DNA from: Epiperipatus broadwayi
Taxonomy: Eukaryota; Onychophora; Udeonychophora; Euonychophora; Peripatidae
DNA length: 64,000 nt
Direction: 5' to 3'
NCBI GenBank assembly: GCA_028023455.1
Contig: JAQFVV010000036.1
Span: 7,375,576-7,439,575, forward strand
Shown: positions 33,499-46,583 of the stretch, piece after piece
Numbering within the stretch: position 1 is the stretch's first letter
Layout: the number at the start of each line of letters is the position of its first letter
The notes under the pieces: generated by a model
Told to the model about the DNA's origin: nothing
Databases searched by the model: none
What the model saw: only the letters and a program-made list of their open reading frames with translations
Program-made: the position numbers and the translations under genes

Positions 33499-33931
33499 CT
33501 ACGATAATATTTTTAACTTGCAAAATTTTTTCCAGTTTTATCACATTAGTTGTAGTAACGGCATTATAATTAGAAAAACTGCAATGTATAAAGTATCAAT
33601 GTTACATATATTACTAAAACATTGCAACAATATGAAATAGACAATATCTACAAATATTATGTAAATAAAAAATTATAATCTATCAAAACTACTCCAAGTA
33701 ACTATGTAAATTTCTCTCTTTTTTTTACAAAATACATCACTCTAAGTAATGATTCTTTAATGTGAATGATAAGAAAATCATCTGTAAATATTCACAATGC
33801 AAGATAACATCTTTTTTGTTGTAGTACTTTTTCAAAATGATTTCAGGATAAAACAACTTGAAAAATGTTTCCTGCCTTATTTTATTGAGATTAATTTCAA
33901 TATTAGCTTTAACCACAAAATGTTTGCATTT

Positions 33932-34097
33932 TTAGTCAAAATGACTTCTAATAATAATGGTGAAACTTTTCATAATTCTAATAACCACATCTTTCCAAAT
34001 AACAATGCCCATGTCTTCACAAATCACATTTTCAAAAATCATAGTGAACTCTTCAAAAAACATCTTCAACTGCAATGTTTGACGCTCTAATTTTAAC
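33932..34097 (-). other. Exon-like block upstream of the zinc-finger gene
   Basis: A T-rich tract and AG precede position 34097 on the minus strand, like a 3' splice site. One frame is open for about 54 codons to a TAA at 33932-33934 and contains MFFEEFTMIFENVICED. No known domain is seen. The block aligns with 7691-7829 in the paralogous locus. A remnant HCSFSNY finger-like piece follows near 33560-33590. It may be the shared 5' exon. Confidence 0.45.
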
Positions 34098-34424
34098 CTA
34101 TAAAGAAAAAAAAAACGTGTTTAAATAAAAAAATTTTAAATCATAAAGAGATAGATACTTATTAATAATAAAAAAAATCAATAATCTTTCATATATAAAA
34201 AATTCAATGAAATTGTTTTACCCCTCCCCCTTTTTTTTTTAAAAAACAAAAATTTTTTTTTTATTTTCATGAATCCATATATATTCCAAATATATTGTAA
34301 ATATTTCCAATGTTTTAACTACTTTCTTGTAGTCATTAAGGATCACCAAATATAAATATATAATTTTTAACTCATAATATATATGGATTTTTTCTACAGT
34401 AAAGGCTTTTTCATACCTTCACTC

Positions 34425-34790
34425 AAATATGTAATATATAGGGGATTTGAACTCAGACTTTCACACGACTCTCAATAATCCACGCTATCTCATACTGCTG
34501 ACACATTTGATCACACACATGTCGAAAAGATAAATAATCAACAATACGCGTACTTTGTGCTAAACCAGCACTCGTCAGTTGGTCCAGATTATCATCACAT
34601 ATATATACAATCAATGCTCAGCTTATATTAAGATACATGGCTAGGATGAAAAGGTTGGCACCAATGTGGGTTTTGAGTGTTCCATCATCGGATTTTCAAT
34701 GAAAGAGACGGCTGAAGAGTTTGTGGGGTGGAGTGGATTGAAGCCTGTCCATTAAAGTATGAAGTTTGGCTATTTCATAATATAGTAACT
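34425..34790 (-). repeat. HHR-B copy, ribozyme altered
   Basis: The copy contains the family end (ggggatttgaactcagactt on plus) and the ribozyme region near 34543-34600. That region has CTGACGA and a 6-bp stem II (GTGCTG/TAGCAC type), with CAAAG in place of CGAAA. Body sequence (attgaagcctgtccattaaa) follows. Core damage suggests no activity. The stretch 34106-34424 is AT-rich with poly-T runs, and 34791-35072 is AT-rich with a (TA)n run near 35025-35040. Confidence 0.7.
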
Positions 34791-35072
34791 TTTTTTAGCA
34801 TCTACATAAATTTTTCATTATATATATTTTACTATTATTATTACTTAGCTCCCCTTATTCTTTGTTACTTTATACTAATTTTTTATTACATTTTATACAA
34901 ATGAATGAAACCTTTATATATTACTCTTTATATAATAACTTTTAATTAAAACCACTATTTAACTACTCAAGAAATATATTATGAGTTAAAAATCACATAT
35001 GTATAATGATAATGTACGTATGCATATATATATATATATATTTGTAGATGTTTGATAATAATTACAAGAAAG

Positions 35073-35399
35073 TATGGATGCTGAACTGAGTTCAGATCTA
35101 TACAACTATACAAGCTGGTGAGCTTAGTTTGAAAAGATTATAGTTTTCATTTTGGACTTAAATTGTTAGCTAAAAAAGTAAAAGGTTGCTGCTGGAGGGT
35201 TGCATTAGATCCTAAGATCTAGGTGCAGTGCTCTCAGATCCAAGACTCCTCGCTGATGAAAGCCACAAGCTAGAAACTAATCTGGGGATATTGGATGAGT
35301 AAACACTAGATAGGGATTTTATGCACAAACCTTCCTGCATCCATTGATTACTCTGGTTTGCACTGAGTGGCGCTACTGTATGAAGAGTTCTGCCTCTGT
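35073..35399 (+). repeat. HHR-A copy
   Basis: The copy begins in the body (gctgaactgagttcagatc) and passes the ribozyme region near 35240-35300. CTGATGA and GAAAC are intact, but the short stem III and cleavage site read TAATC instead of TAGTC. It ends near agttctgcctc. Confidence 0.75.
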
Positions 35400-38300
35400 G
35401 AGAATGAATGTGTGATGTATAAGACATCAAAATGCATATGAAAATTTGTGAATGTGGGCATAGAAATCATTTCAGTGCCAGAATCATATCATAAACAAAA
35501 GACGAATATTATTATATAAAATCACAATAAGTCTTACTCTCATCATAAATCATTTATAATTAAGAAAAGCTTCCATACAGAATAGTATTAATGAAAAGTT
35601 TAAAAAAAGTGTTTGATGGACAAAAGTGTCGATCAGGATAAAAATGAAAAAATAAGCCCTGACTGTAAAATGATGTCAGTTGAAAGAAGTTTCAAGAAAG
35701 AAACCTAAGAGTGAATGAAAAAATTTAAATTTTATCATCCTGCCATATGTGCAAACATGTTGATAGAAGAGGAATTTGCAAGGGTATGTTTGCAATATTA
35801 AATCCAAAAACCTGGGAAGTTTTTAAATACATTTACAATCGAAATGGTTAACAATTATGACAGTAGTGACGTCAGTCCTCCTAGACACAAAAAAATGATA
35901 AGACTACAATACATGTGCAAAAAAGAATAATTTTTCAGGACATTTAAACTGGTTGTTCATGATAAAATATGGATTTTTCAAAATTTACTGAACTCTGATC
36001 CAAGACGTGACTTAGTTGAAAGAAGTAGCTTTCATTTCATTTGCACAACATATCAAAATAAAAAAGATAATACCAAGGCATCAAATTAAGGAATACTAGA
36101 TCTAATGACAATATATATAAACATTAAAAGCATAAAGCTAAACTAATTTTGGATTTGGTGTAATTTTGATTATATATATATCTTATTTAACAAAGATAGT
36201 TATGTAATAAGGTGGAGCATGCAACATCAATAAATGTGCTCATGTTCTGGTATTGAATATTTTAAATAAGAATTAAATATGAAGCTTGAAAAAAGCACAT
36301 TAGATTGTATTACTAATAAACAAAGAGAATATATTGAAAGATGTACATTTGGAAACATTCTCAAAAAACAAAAAATAACTTTTGCACGAAAAGTTGTTGT
36401 TTGTGATTGATTTACAGCCAAAAAGTCTTATTATTATAATTATTTGAAAAAAATTTAAAAAAATTAGGATATAGTATCTATTGATTTAGCAAAAAATTAT
36501 ACTTTTCGTTTACAAGATGAATCCCAGTGTTTTCACTGGAATAAGAATTTACGCAACAATTTTTCCAATAGTTAGTCTAGGATTCTGATAATGTAAAATT
36601 TAAAAGTATTGCATGCATCTCTGGATATATTAAACTTGACACAGTTGTTACACATTTATTTATTTATTTATTTTAAAAAAAAAAAAACATATCTAAAATC
36701 ATTACTGATATCAGATTTGAAAAGTGTAATTATTTTCAGATTGCCTCTCCTGCACAGTTTAAAAGTAGGAAAAAAAAATCCGCAATGATGGTGATTTTGA
36801 AATCGAAGCTAAGTGGCATGAATATGCAACAGTCTATGTTAAAGAAATATGTGATTTTCAGCAAGAAACTGTAAGAAGATTCCCAGCAAAGATAAGCCTT
36901 CGCCAATAATATGAAGACCAAATTGTGATACCTTCTCAGAATAAGTCAACATTGACTCTATACAATTATCTTTCTTCAATAAAATATACCAAAAAAAGAA
37001 ATTCATTCAAAAGCATTTTCCAAAAGCAAATTCAATATCAGATACTCAAAAAATCCATTTTTTTTTATTGCGTTTGATAAAGCATTGTTGACAAAGATAT
37101 TCTCAGACTGACAGTCATACAAGTTCTCTTATCAGAAGATTTAAAACAAATACACTCGAATAAAAAAAATATTGTAACGTAAATACAATGATCACTGGTG
37201 GTAGAGATGAATTTCATCCATTTTAAAGATCCTGCTTCTTATTTTTTGAACCTTATTCAAAAATAGACACAATTCTTCAAAATTACCTTCCAAAGAATAG
37301 TTGAGGTTGTCCACACAGAAGAGATGACGTTAGCATGAATAAAGTTACAGTTATTTAATATTTTTCTGCAATAAGAAAACTTTAAAAAAATTATGTCAAG
37401 TAAAAACAATATTTTCTGAATTTTATGTTTCAGCTATTCCTGCTGTTTTCCCAAGTTCCCCTGGCAGTCAATTTATTTAGTTTATACTGTCATAATAGTT
37501 ATATAAGCTGTGTTCTTTATTTTAAAATAAAAATGATCTTTCAAAATAATTAATAAAATTTGAATTAAAATTAAGATTTGTATAATTAAAAAATGTTTCT
37601 ATTGTGATTCATAATGAAATTTTCTAGAATGCCAAGATACATATGTTTTCAAAATGAACAATTCAGTTTTTGAAAAATTCAAAATCAAACACTTTAGAAA
37701 ATACTGAAATTAAAAAGCATTTTAAAATCTAATAATATGAAAGCATATAAAATAAAATAAAATTTGGTATTTTCTATAATTTTTTTTATCTTATCTCTAT
37801 CTTGAGAAATAATTTATTACATAATTGCATATGAGCACAAGTGGCAATTTTCTGAAGATTTCAAATGGTTATAACTTCATCACTATATTAGGTAAAAGGT
37901 TTAATTTGTTACTATCTTTGGTGTTACAATTAATGAGTCAAATTTACAAAAAATTAAAGTTGGACCATTTTCGATTGAATCTTTTGACAGCGAATGGCTA
38001 TATAAGATTTCAGATTTTTCCGCACTCTCATATTTAAAATATTACCATGCTGCAACTATCTAACCTAAAAACTTCACGTTACACTATTTCTTATTTTAAA
38101 AAAACTTTAGTGAGCTAGATATTTCAAATATTTGAATCTCGACATTTATATAGACAGTAAACTCTCTTGATCCACCAACTAAGCACAAATTGTTTTTCAA
38201 CATTCATTTTTTCCCCTTTTGGATCCAAAGTCAGATCCATAGAAAAACATGTAATAAATATGCAAGCGTAATTTTCAAGGTCACCATCTTTATATCTCTC

Positions 38301-38654
38301 ATCAATAATTCATGACTGCGGTGTAATATTCATTAGCATAATTTTTTTTAATTTGAATTTTTATTTTAATTTATAAATTCTGTAATTTGTTTTCAGTAAC
38401 TAATTTTTAATATACTTCTATCCAAAGAATTTTCTTTAATATTATACACCTAATAGCAATGAAATATAAATAAAATGTCCGTTAATTAAAACAAAATTGT
38501 AATCATAATAAAAATAATAAATTTAACGGTAATAAACTATTATAAACAGTCTATCAAACCACAGAGTACTTTTGGTTAATTTCTTAAACCTGACCCAACT
38601 GCCATTAAATTAAAAAAACAAAGCGGATGCAAACGTCATCAATTCAAATTTCAT
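35400..38654. other. AT-rich stretch, no gene seen
   Basis: I see no domain in any frame. Short frames at 36227-36421, 36736-36921 and 37825-38037 look like chance. Part of it may be old, unrecognised retroelement sequence. Confidence 0.35.
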
Positions 38655-38800
38655 GAATCCGTATTTTAATGTTAGCAGCTCGTCTATTTATTAAATGCAT
38701 TTTATTCCTATTTATAAAAATTGCCTCCTTAATTTTTCTTTTATTATGGTTTCTCTCTTCATGAGTACTGCATGGCACAGACCAAATTTCAAACTGTGTT
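38655..38800 (-). pseudogene. Penelope-like endonuclease C-terminal fragment
   Basis: The minus strand encodes NKRKIKEAIFI followed by HLINRR. This matches the conserved end of Penelope-like proteins (KRKIKEAIxI … INR), and a similar sequence occurs near 27490 in the larger element. No other part is seen. It is short, so the call is tentative. Confidence 0.4.
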
Positions 38801-39827
38801 GATATCAGTTTACTAAATTTTCAGCATTGCCCAATAGATAGAGGTAATTTTCATTTAATTTCATTATTAATTCCTTAAAAAGTATTTATGGTTAATTAAG
38901 ATAGAAAGAAAAAGAAATGAAAAATGAAATATTTATTTCTCGATTGTTTAAGTAAAATATGCATTTTTAAAAATTCTGCCTTTAAGGACAAAAAAATCTG
39001 GTAAACAATTTTTAATGTGTTAATTTCATTTCAAATAGTACAAATATAGTGACAATGTTTAAATTTTCAGTTCTTAAATTTGTTTATCAATAGTGCAAAA
39101 TGCTTACTGTAAAATATATATTTTATAAAAAATGCTTTTATATAATTTGATGATTAATATACTAAAAATCAATATTCAGTCACTAGTTAGTGATTGAATC
39201 AATTAATTCACGAATAACCCCATGCTTTTATTTCAGGCTAAATATAAAAACCATAATCATGATCAAAGAAAAAAATTTTTTTTTTTGGTTTTTAGTGTAT
39301 TACTTATCAAATAAAATAAAAGTTTCTTATAAAATATTTTTTATATATATTCTATTATGACAATAAAGATAACGATAATCAAATTTTCTCACATTTAATT
39401 TTTATAATTTACATATAGTAAGTTTATATTTAGCATTAGAAAGGATTAGCTTTAAAAGAAGATTTATGTTTCATTTTTACAACTTTTTATTAAAAGTCTT
39501 AAAATTTTTTTAAAAAAAATTTTTTTGTTTTGTTTATAATTTTCTATTATATATTTTGACATTTTCTGAAATAATTAAAATTTGTCAAAAATAAAAGAAT
39601 GTAAACTGTGTTTTTTTTTTATAATAAATAATAATCATACATTATAAAAAAATCTAATAACTATAAAAATAAATATTAACTCACTTTTTAACATTTTTAA
39701 TTGTTGTATTAAAGTATATATATACTTTATATCTGTCTATACATATGCATGCAGGTGTTATGCAAATAAGAAGTGTGAAATATTCTAAATTGCAATATCT
39801 GAAACTAAGTTACAGATAAATATTAAG

Positions 39828-39977
39828 CATCACATGAAGACCACAAGCCAGAAACTAGTCTGGGGATATTGGATGAGTAGGCATTAGATAGGGATTTTAT
39901 GCACAAGCCTTCTGGCATTCATTGATTACTCTGGTTGGCACAAGGTGGCGCTACTGTATGGACAGTTTGCCTTGTTT
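39828..39977 (+). repeat. HHR-A copy, truncated within the ribozyme
   Basis: It starts with the family end catcacatg joined to gaagaccacaagccagaaac, so the CTGACGA part is lost. It runs to the 3' block ttgccttgttta. From 38801 to 39827 nothing is recognised. Confidence 0.7.
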
Positions 39978-41837
39978 AAAGCTAAATACTTTATGTGTAC
40001 AATATTTTTGTAAATAGTTATTAAATGGCCTGTTATATATAATTTTTAATAGGCTTATTATATTCCATCAATTTTACATAAGTAACCTTTATTTTTTCTG
40101 ATCTCTTTTCAAACAGTTCATCATAAATATAAAAATCAGACTACCATTTCTGGAGTGGAGTTTCATGTATTTCAAATTTCTAGCTGATACAATGAAAAGA
40201 AATTCTGTAAATACATGTACAATATATTGAAAATATTAATTTCATATATGAGGAATTCAATGATAAATCAGAAATCTCAATAGTTACACTAATTTGTACA
40301 ATTACTGCATCGATATATACATCGTAAAGAATGAGGTATAGTTTGCATTAAAGGTTCTTTAAAAACTACAAGATAATGGATGTAGCAGTAATAATTGAGA
40401 GTTGCATAATGATAAAGTAAAACATGTATTCTGAGAAAGGGATGAATATAAGATTTATTGACTATATTTGTTAAAAATTAGATTCTGAAGAAAATCAAAA
40501 TGCACAATATCAATAGTTTAAGGACATATACATATATGTAAAATAGTAATCCTTCAAGGGATTTGTAGATCTAAACTTGATTCAATTGGCAGAAACATTT
40601 CAATAAATGTCACCTGAATTTAATTAAAATAACAAATATCAAGTGGAAATGAAAGGAATACGCACAATAAATATCTAATAACCAAACACTTTTGATGACG
40701 TTATAAAGAGAAGCCTGTATAAAGAAAAACGGCATACATCTAGTATAACACTGCCAATATGTCTGATTTCAGGAAAAGATGGAATTGTATCTAACATTTT
40801 TAAAAAAAAATGTCCTGAATAATTTTGTCAATTAATTTAAAAACCGATCGAGGAACTACAGTTTAGAAGAAATCAGTTTATATTTTTATGTCAAAGATAT
40901 GAGTTACAGTCAAACAAGATGGCTCTTAAAAAGTTCAAGATGATTTCTGGAGGAGATAGAAATAAGTACTATTATTAATAAAGTAGGTTGGATCGATTAC
41001 GTCACAGAATACCAATAATAAGATTTGAATAATTATAATAAGGCCATTGATTTAGAGAATCATGGGAAATTATAGAAAAGTGGGTAGATTAAATATCTCA
41101 TTATTAATTAGACCCCTTTCTACATGGGATTAAAAGCTAAAAATGCAGCTTACCAAAAATTGGTTCATAATTACAAAAGTTATATAGAATTGAACATTGT
41201 CATTTAACTAACCAACTTAGATGGAAGCCATATTAGATTAAGACAAGTATAGATGGAGAAATTATGAATCAGTCAGCATAATCTTAAATGGGCCGATAAA
41301 CGATTTATTAGGAAAACATTTATTAGAAAATTTAATAAATAGTAAACCAATATAAAATTATGAATAAATAAATATGAGACATAAAAACCAGTGATAATTT
41401 TTACTGAAGGTCATCAAAATTATAAATGCTGCTGGTAAATGATTTGTTGCCATGACAATAACAAGTTGCAGAAAAAGCCTAGAAAACAATTCTTGAATTT
41501 GGGGATAAATATCTTAAAATGAACATAAGAATATGATACTTACTAGTATTAAAATCTGTCACTGAAAACAAATAATTAGGAAATGGATTGATACTTTGAA
41601 CTGCAGCGATAATAAAGTTTTAAGAACATTAAGGAGACAATGAAAATGAGCAAATCATTTCTATTGCATTTTGATATATATATATTTTAAAAAAAGATCC
41701 AGTCAAAACATTTTATTCATCATAATTTGAACCTCATGTCCAAGGCATGATAGGTGAATGCACTAATAATTCCACCATAAAAATCTTGGAATTAACTTCT
41801 CATTAATTATTAAAATATTTGAAATACAGTCACTCTT
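39978..41837. other. AT-rich stretch, possibly old retroelement
   Basis: Around 41125-41290 the plus strand gives short peptides such as AKNAAYQKLVHNYKS that are reminiscent of retroelement coding sequence, but stops and frame changes are frequent and no family can be named. Otherwise nothing is seen. Confidence 0.25.
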
Positions 41838-42600
41838 CATATACCTGGAGCTTATTGTAAATATAGGGGATTTGAACTCATACTTTCAAGCACCTTTCAA
41901 CTATCCACACTATCTCATATTACTGATACACATGATTACACACATGTAGAAAAGATGAATAATCATCAATATACGTATTTCGTGCTGAACCAGCACTCAT
42001 CAGTTGGTCCAGATTTATCATCTCTCACACATATATATAATCAGTGCTCAGTTTATATTAAAATAGCAAATCTTCATACTTTACTGGGTAGGCTTCAATC
42101 TACTTCAACCTCCAACTAAACTCTTCAGCCATCCATACCATTGAAAATCTGATGATGGAAAGCCCAAATCCCATGCTGATGCCAATATTGTTGTCATGCC
42201 CATGTTGACAATTTCCTCCGACTTCTCATGTACAGGACTGTATCCATTTTAAATGCATAGAAGAGGGATGGGCAGGATGCAGGCTTAATGTGTAATATTT
42301 GAAGTACAGGCATTCTTGTCATTAGCATGAGATTTGGGTTTTCCATCATCTTTTCAATGGTATGGATGGCTGAAGGGTTGGAGTAGACTGAAGCCTGTCA
42401 TAAACTGAGCACTAATTATATATGTGTGAGATGATAATCTGGACCAACTGATGAGTGCTGGTTCAGCACAAAATACATATATTGATAATTATTGATCTTT
42501 TCTACATGTGTGTGATCATGTGTATCAGTGATATGAGATAGTGTGGATAGTTGAAAAGTGCTTGAAAGACTGAGTTCAAATCCCCTATATTAATTATTTA
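41838..42600. repeat. HHR-B inverted dimer
   Basis: The left half (41858 to about 42180) and the right half (about 42330 to 42595) are inverted copies. Each has the family end with ggggatttgaactca, a ribozyme region, and the body with the aggcttca(a/g)tcta block. The centre, about 150 bp, is unpaired. The left ribozyme (minus strand) has an intact core. The right one (plus, near 42437-42490) has CACAAAA in place of CACGAAA. Confidence 0.8.
41966..42022 (-). ncRNA. Hammerhead ribozyme (type I), HHR-B, intact core
   Basis: Minus strand order: CTGATGA (41997-42003), a 6-bp stem II GTGCTG/CAGCAC with loop GTT, GAAA (41978-41981). Then follows ATACGTATA, where ATA/TAT pair around CG and A is the cleavage-site base. 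Stem I begins CCAA with TTGA and has more distant pairing. All essential core bases are present. Confidence 0.65.
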
Positions 42601-42774
42601 TGTGGATTAACAAAATAAATTACATTTAAGACAGCAATACATGAATTTTGGAAAAAAGAATCACATTGTGTGAAAAATATCTAAATAAATAATGTACTAT
42701 ACTAAAGATTTTACCATAATTAACATATTATAAATAACTTTCATCCCCATAAAATGCATAAAAATATATATAAC

Positions 42775-45740
42775 ATCAATGCTGGATGGTTTCTAAGTTC
42801 AATCCATCTCTGAACTCTAGCCTCTCTTCTCCATATCACCCCTGCACCCTTTATTTCATACCATCTATCTCACGTGTGGTCTCTTTCTAGGTCTTTTACA
42901 ATCTCTTGGAACCCAGTTTAAGATTTCAGTTCTCAATCTATTATTATCTCTTCTAGCAATATGTCCAGCCCAATGGCACTTCAGTTTCTTAACTCTTTCA
43001 ATGTTGTCAGTAACACCTGTTTGTTCTCTATCCATGTATTTAGTTTTCAATCTCTTCTTGTTACTCCGAAGATGCATCTCTCCATACTTCATTGAGTCTC
43101 TGTATTGCACTTCTGTTAAATGTCCAAGTCTCAGCTCCATAAGTAAAAATTGATAAAACACATTTATTAAAATTTTTTTCAAACACATAGGCATATTTTC
43201 TTTTAATATCAAGTTTTTCCTACCAAGTTTAATTTTATGATTAATTTCATCCACCATGTTTCCATCCGTAGTAATAATCTGACCAAGTAATTTCATCATT
43301 ATGAATCTTACTTTTCTTCTTTTGAGAAAATCCATTGAACATTACTTTAGTCTTTTTAACAATTAAATTTAATCCTACTTTCATCTGATAATTCTTGCAA
43401 CATTTTCTGAAGTTTTAAAGCATTATTTGTAAAAACAACTACATCTGCAAAATCTAAATGACTTAAATAATCTCCATTTACTTTTACTGCATTAAGTTCC
43501 CATTTTAATTTACAAAATACTTCATGCAAAATTGCCGTAAAAAAAATTGACAGTATGGAATCATCCTGTCATACACTTTTCTCAATGTTAATCTTCTTAG
43601 TATCACTATGTAATATAATTGTTGCTGTTTCACTTTTGTAAATATTCTTCAGAATATAATATCCTGTGTCTATAGCGCTTTAGTCCATTGAAGAAATGCT
43701 TATAGAATCAAATGCCTTTTTACAATCTATAAACCCAAAGCATAAACTCAACTCGTATTCATTGTTCCTTTTCATAAATTCTCTCAGTATATGGATATAA
43801 TCCACTGTACTAAAACCACTTTTAAATTCAGCTTGGTCTTTTAGTTGGTGACAATCCAAAGTTCGCTGTAAACAATTTATAATTATTTTCATAAAATTTT
43901 TTGTATAGAACTGAAAAAAGTCTGATAGATCTGTAATTTCTAATATTTTTTTTAATCACCTTTTAAAATATTGCATTCTTCCAATCGTCTGGTATGTCTT
44001 TATCATTTAGACATTTGGTATATAATTTTGCCAAAAAATTTTCCATTTCTTCACCTGCTTTTTTTAAGATATGAATTATAATTCCATCATTATTTGGAGC
44101 TTTTCTTTTCTTTATAAATTTATAACCATGTCTCATTTCTTCATTTAAAATCCTGGGCAATTCAGAAGATATAATAGTTGTAGAAGATACTTATCCTTAT
44201 TTTTTATTGCTATATAATTTCTGATAAAACTCTTCTACACATTTCATGATGTCATCTCTCTTTTTAGTAATAGTGCCATTTTTTTCCTTATAGCAGAAAT
44301 GTTTACTACCAAAATGAATATGTTCCTTTATACCCTGAGACTTTTATTCTCTAGCTTTCCTTGCTAGCTCACAATTAAACTTTCTTAGATCATTATCAAC
44401 TCTTTTTTACACCATTTTACAAAATTTGAAATATTTAATCTTTCTTTACTAAGGCAATAAACCTAAAGCATGTGCGCTTGAAAATATGAAGGTAGGGACC
44501 TCTACAGGTCTTAACCACAATTTACGCAGACCTGTAGAGGTCCCTACCGTCACATTTTCAAGAGCATATGCTTTAGGTTTATTGCCTTAGTAAATATTAA
44601 TTATATAATCAATGTGCGTTAAATAAATTTATAATCTTTCTTAATAAATCCCTATTTAAATATTTTTATATTCCTTCTTTTCTTTATAAATTGTCGTTTC
44701 CATAGAAATTTTACTGGGCAATTGTACTTTATTTGTAGCAGCTATCTTTGTTGCAGTTTTTAAAGGTGGATTAGTTATCTACTTATTGATTTTGTTCAAA
44801 TCAGAATCATGTTCAAAATTTGATATTTGAAAATGATTTGCAAGTTCTAATTGAAATCCATTGAAATGTTTCTAAAACTTAGGAATATAAAACTGTGAAT
44901 TTTATTTTTCTCAATGATAGTTGCCTCTCTAGTTTTGCATTATCATGTATCTTATATCTCAATAATCACTTCCTGTGCTGAATTTATTAAAAACATTACA
45001 ATCTTGAAATATATATTTTTTGTTAGCCAAAATATAATCATTTGGATGCTTCCATATACATTTAACATTTTTCTCAAAAGACAGAATTCATAATATAAAG
45101 TTTTTCTTTTTGCTGCAAACTCCACAAATTTATGTCCTCTCTCATTTCTATCACCATAACCAAATTTGCATCCAGCACTTTCATCTTTCAAATGTTTACC
45201 AATTCTAGCATTAAAGTCTTCTATGACAATTTTAAAAAGTTGTTTGATCTGATCAAAAACCTTTTGTTCATCCATATAATATCTTGTACTTCTTCAACAC
45301 AATGAGAACTTGTTGGGGCATAAATCTGAATTGCCTGCAATTAAGTTGAATAACTAATCTTGCCACTCTTTTCAATACACCATCAATCTCCACAATGCTG
45401 TTCTTCTACTTTTTATTTATAATGAATCCTATTCCACTTGTATTTCCAATGTTTGTGCTTTTTTATTACAACTCAAATACATTTTTAAAATCGTCTTCTC
45501 ACCTTTTCTTCTAATTTCACAAAATCCAATAATGGCCCAATTAATATTAGATAGTTCTTCCAATTCTTTTTTACTTGAAAATGATCTGCAATTGTAAGCA
45601 TCTACATAAAAAGTTATCATATGACAGCCTGTGTCTGCAATCAGGAGATTCATAACACTATCTGTGTTTGAGCCACCAACCACTGCCTCGGCTGCTGACT
45701 TTACAGCTTCCTGGGAATAAGTTCCACAATTTATTTTTGA
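42775..45740 (-). mobile_element. RTE-type LINE, ORF2 decayed
   Basis: Reading leftward on the minus strand, 45683-45429 has the start of an AP-like endonuclease (LEELSNINWAIIGFCEIRRK). 45275-44952 continues it (EDFNARIGKHL, then FGYGDRNERGHKFVEFA). 44160-43963 enters the reverse transcriptase (KRKAPNNDGI, DIPDDWKNAIF). 43892-43680 has QAEFKSGFSTVDYI and FIDCKKAFDSI. 43335-42865 is the C-terminal part ending KCHWAGHIARRDNNRL and PRDCKRPRKRPHVR. These are ORF2 features of RTE-clade LINEs. Several frame changes and stops make it inactive. A foldback (44447-44632) interrupts the reverse transcriptase region. Confidence 0.9.
44437..44642. mobile_element. Family C foldback with 10-bp target duplication, inside the LINE
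   Basis: The target duplication aatctttctt lies at 44437-44446 and 44633-44642. Arms 44445-44511 and 44528-44594 (67 bp) are near-perfect reverse complements with a 16-bp loop. A 38-bp tail follows the right arm. The element encodes nothing. A partial relative lies at 7145-7270. A 10-bp duplication would fit a Mutator-like MITE, but the one-sided tail suggests 5' truncation, as for a retroposon. Confidence 0.8.
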
Positions 45741-45984
45741 CTGTCATGATTTTAAATATTTATTAGAAAAATTTTTTTTTTCATTCACACACCCATTCTG
45801 GTTTCAAAAAAACTCCATTGATATTACACTTGAAAGATATCAGGCGACTGAGAAGAAATATCGTAGTGCTTCTTAATCTTAACTCAGAAGTAAAAAGCCA
45901 ATAAACTCATCACGCTGGGTAATGTGTGTAGGTGAGCAGCCCATCCACATTCATATACTATATGAGTAATCACGTAGTATTAAA

Positions 45985-46082
45985 TAGCAGTTGCAAGACA
46001 AAAAAGTATTGAGTGGAACATTAGGAATTTGCACTGCTCGTTTCCTTTAAGGCCTCCAAGAGAAATCAACGGGGAAATTTTA
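45985..46082 (+). repeat. Conserved repeat fragment also at 8276-8378
   Basis: The segment shares ttaggaatttgc.ctgctcg and tttcctttaagg with the minus strand of 8276-8378, including an amino-acid-level match. It lies just beyond the 5' end of the LINE, in opposite orientation. Identity of the parent element is unknown. Confidence 0.45.
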
Positions 46083-46583
46083 TTGAAGTATTGCATAATA
46101 ATTAAAATAAAGTTTTACAAATTTTCCAAAATCATTTTATTATTTTAAGTTTTAAAAAATACCAAATTAAAAAACGAAATAATAACAACTCTTCATAACA
46201 ATTGTGATTTACCAGATTTCTTCAATCTGTGTGATAAGTGTACCGGGAAAACCTAGAACGAATTTTATACTATCTGAATAAATAATATTCACCATGTGTG
46301 TCTTGCTGGAAATGCAAAATAAGTACCACTATATAAAAATAAGTAAAAATAAGTACGTAATCTATAAATTGCTTGGGTTTTAAGTAGATAGACTAAATTT
46401 TGTTGAGCTATAATAAAAAATATTTTTGTTCTGCATTTATATTTTGTTATAAAGAGTATATAAAATAAAGTATTGGTCATAAGGTTACTTATTTTCTCTT
46501 ATGTTTATTATTTATTTCATTTTTTGTAATGAAGCCAGATGAAAAGTTTTAAAAAAAAGCCATAAACCATCGACACATGCAAA

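Noticed and set aside
33797-34090. 97-codon plus-strand frame rich in Asn and His.
   Set aside because: It lies opposite the exon-like block of the zinc-finger gene and mirrors it. The minus strand has the splice-like signal.
42150-42185. CTGATGATGGAAAG in the HHR-B body as a further ribozyme.
   Set aside because: It contains a CTGATGA and a GAAA but no stem II between them. The real ribozyme lies elsewhere in the same element.
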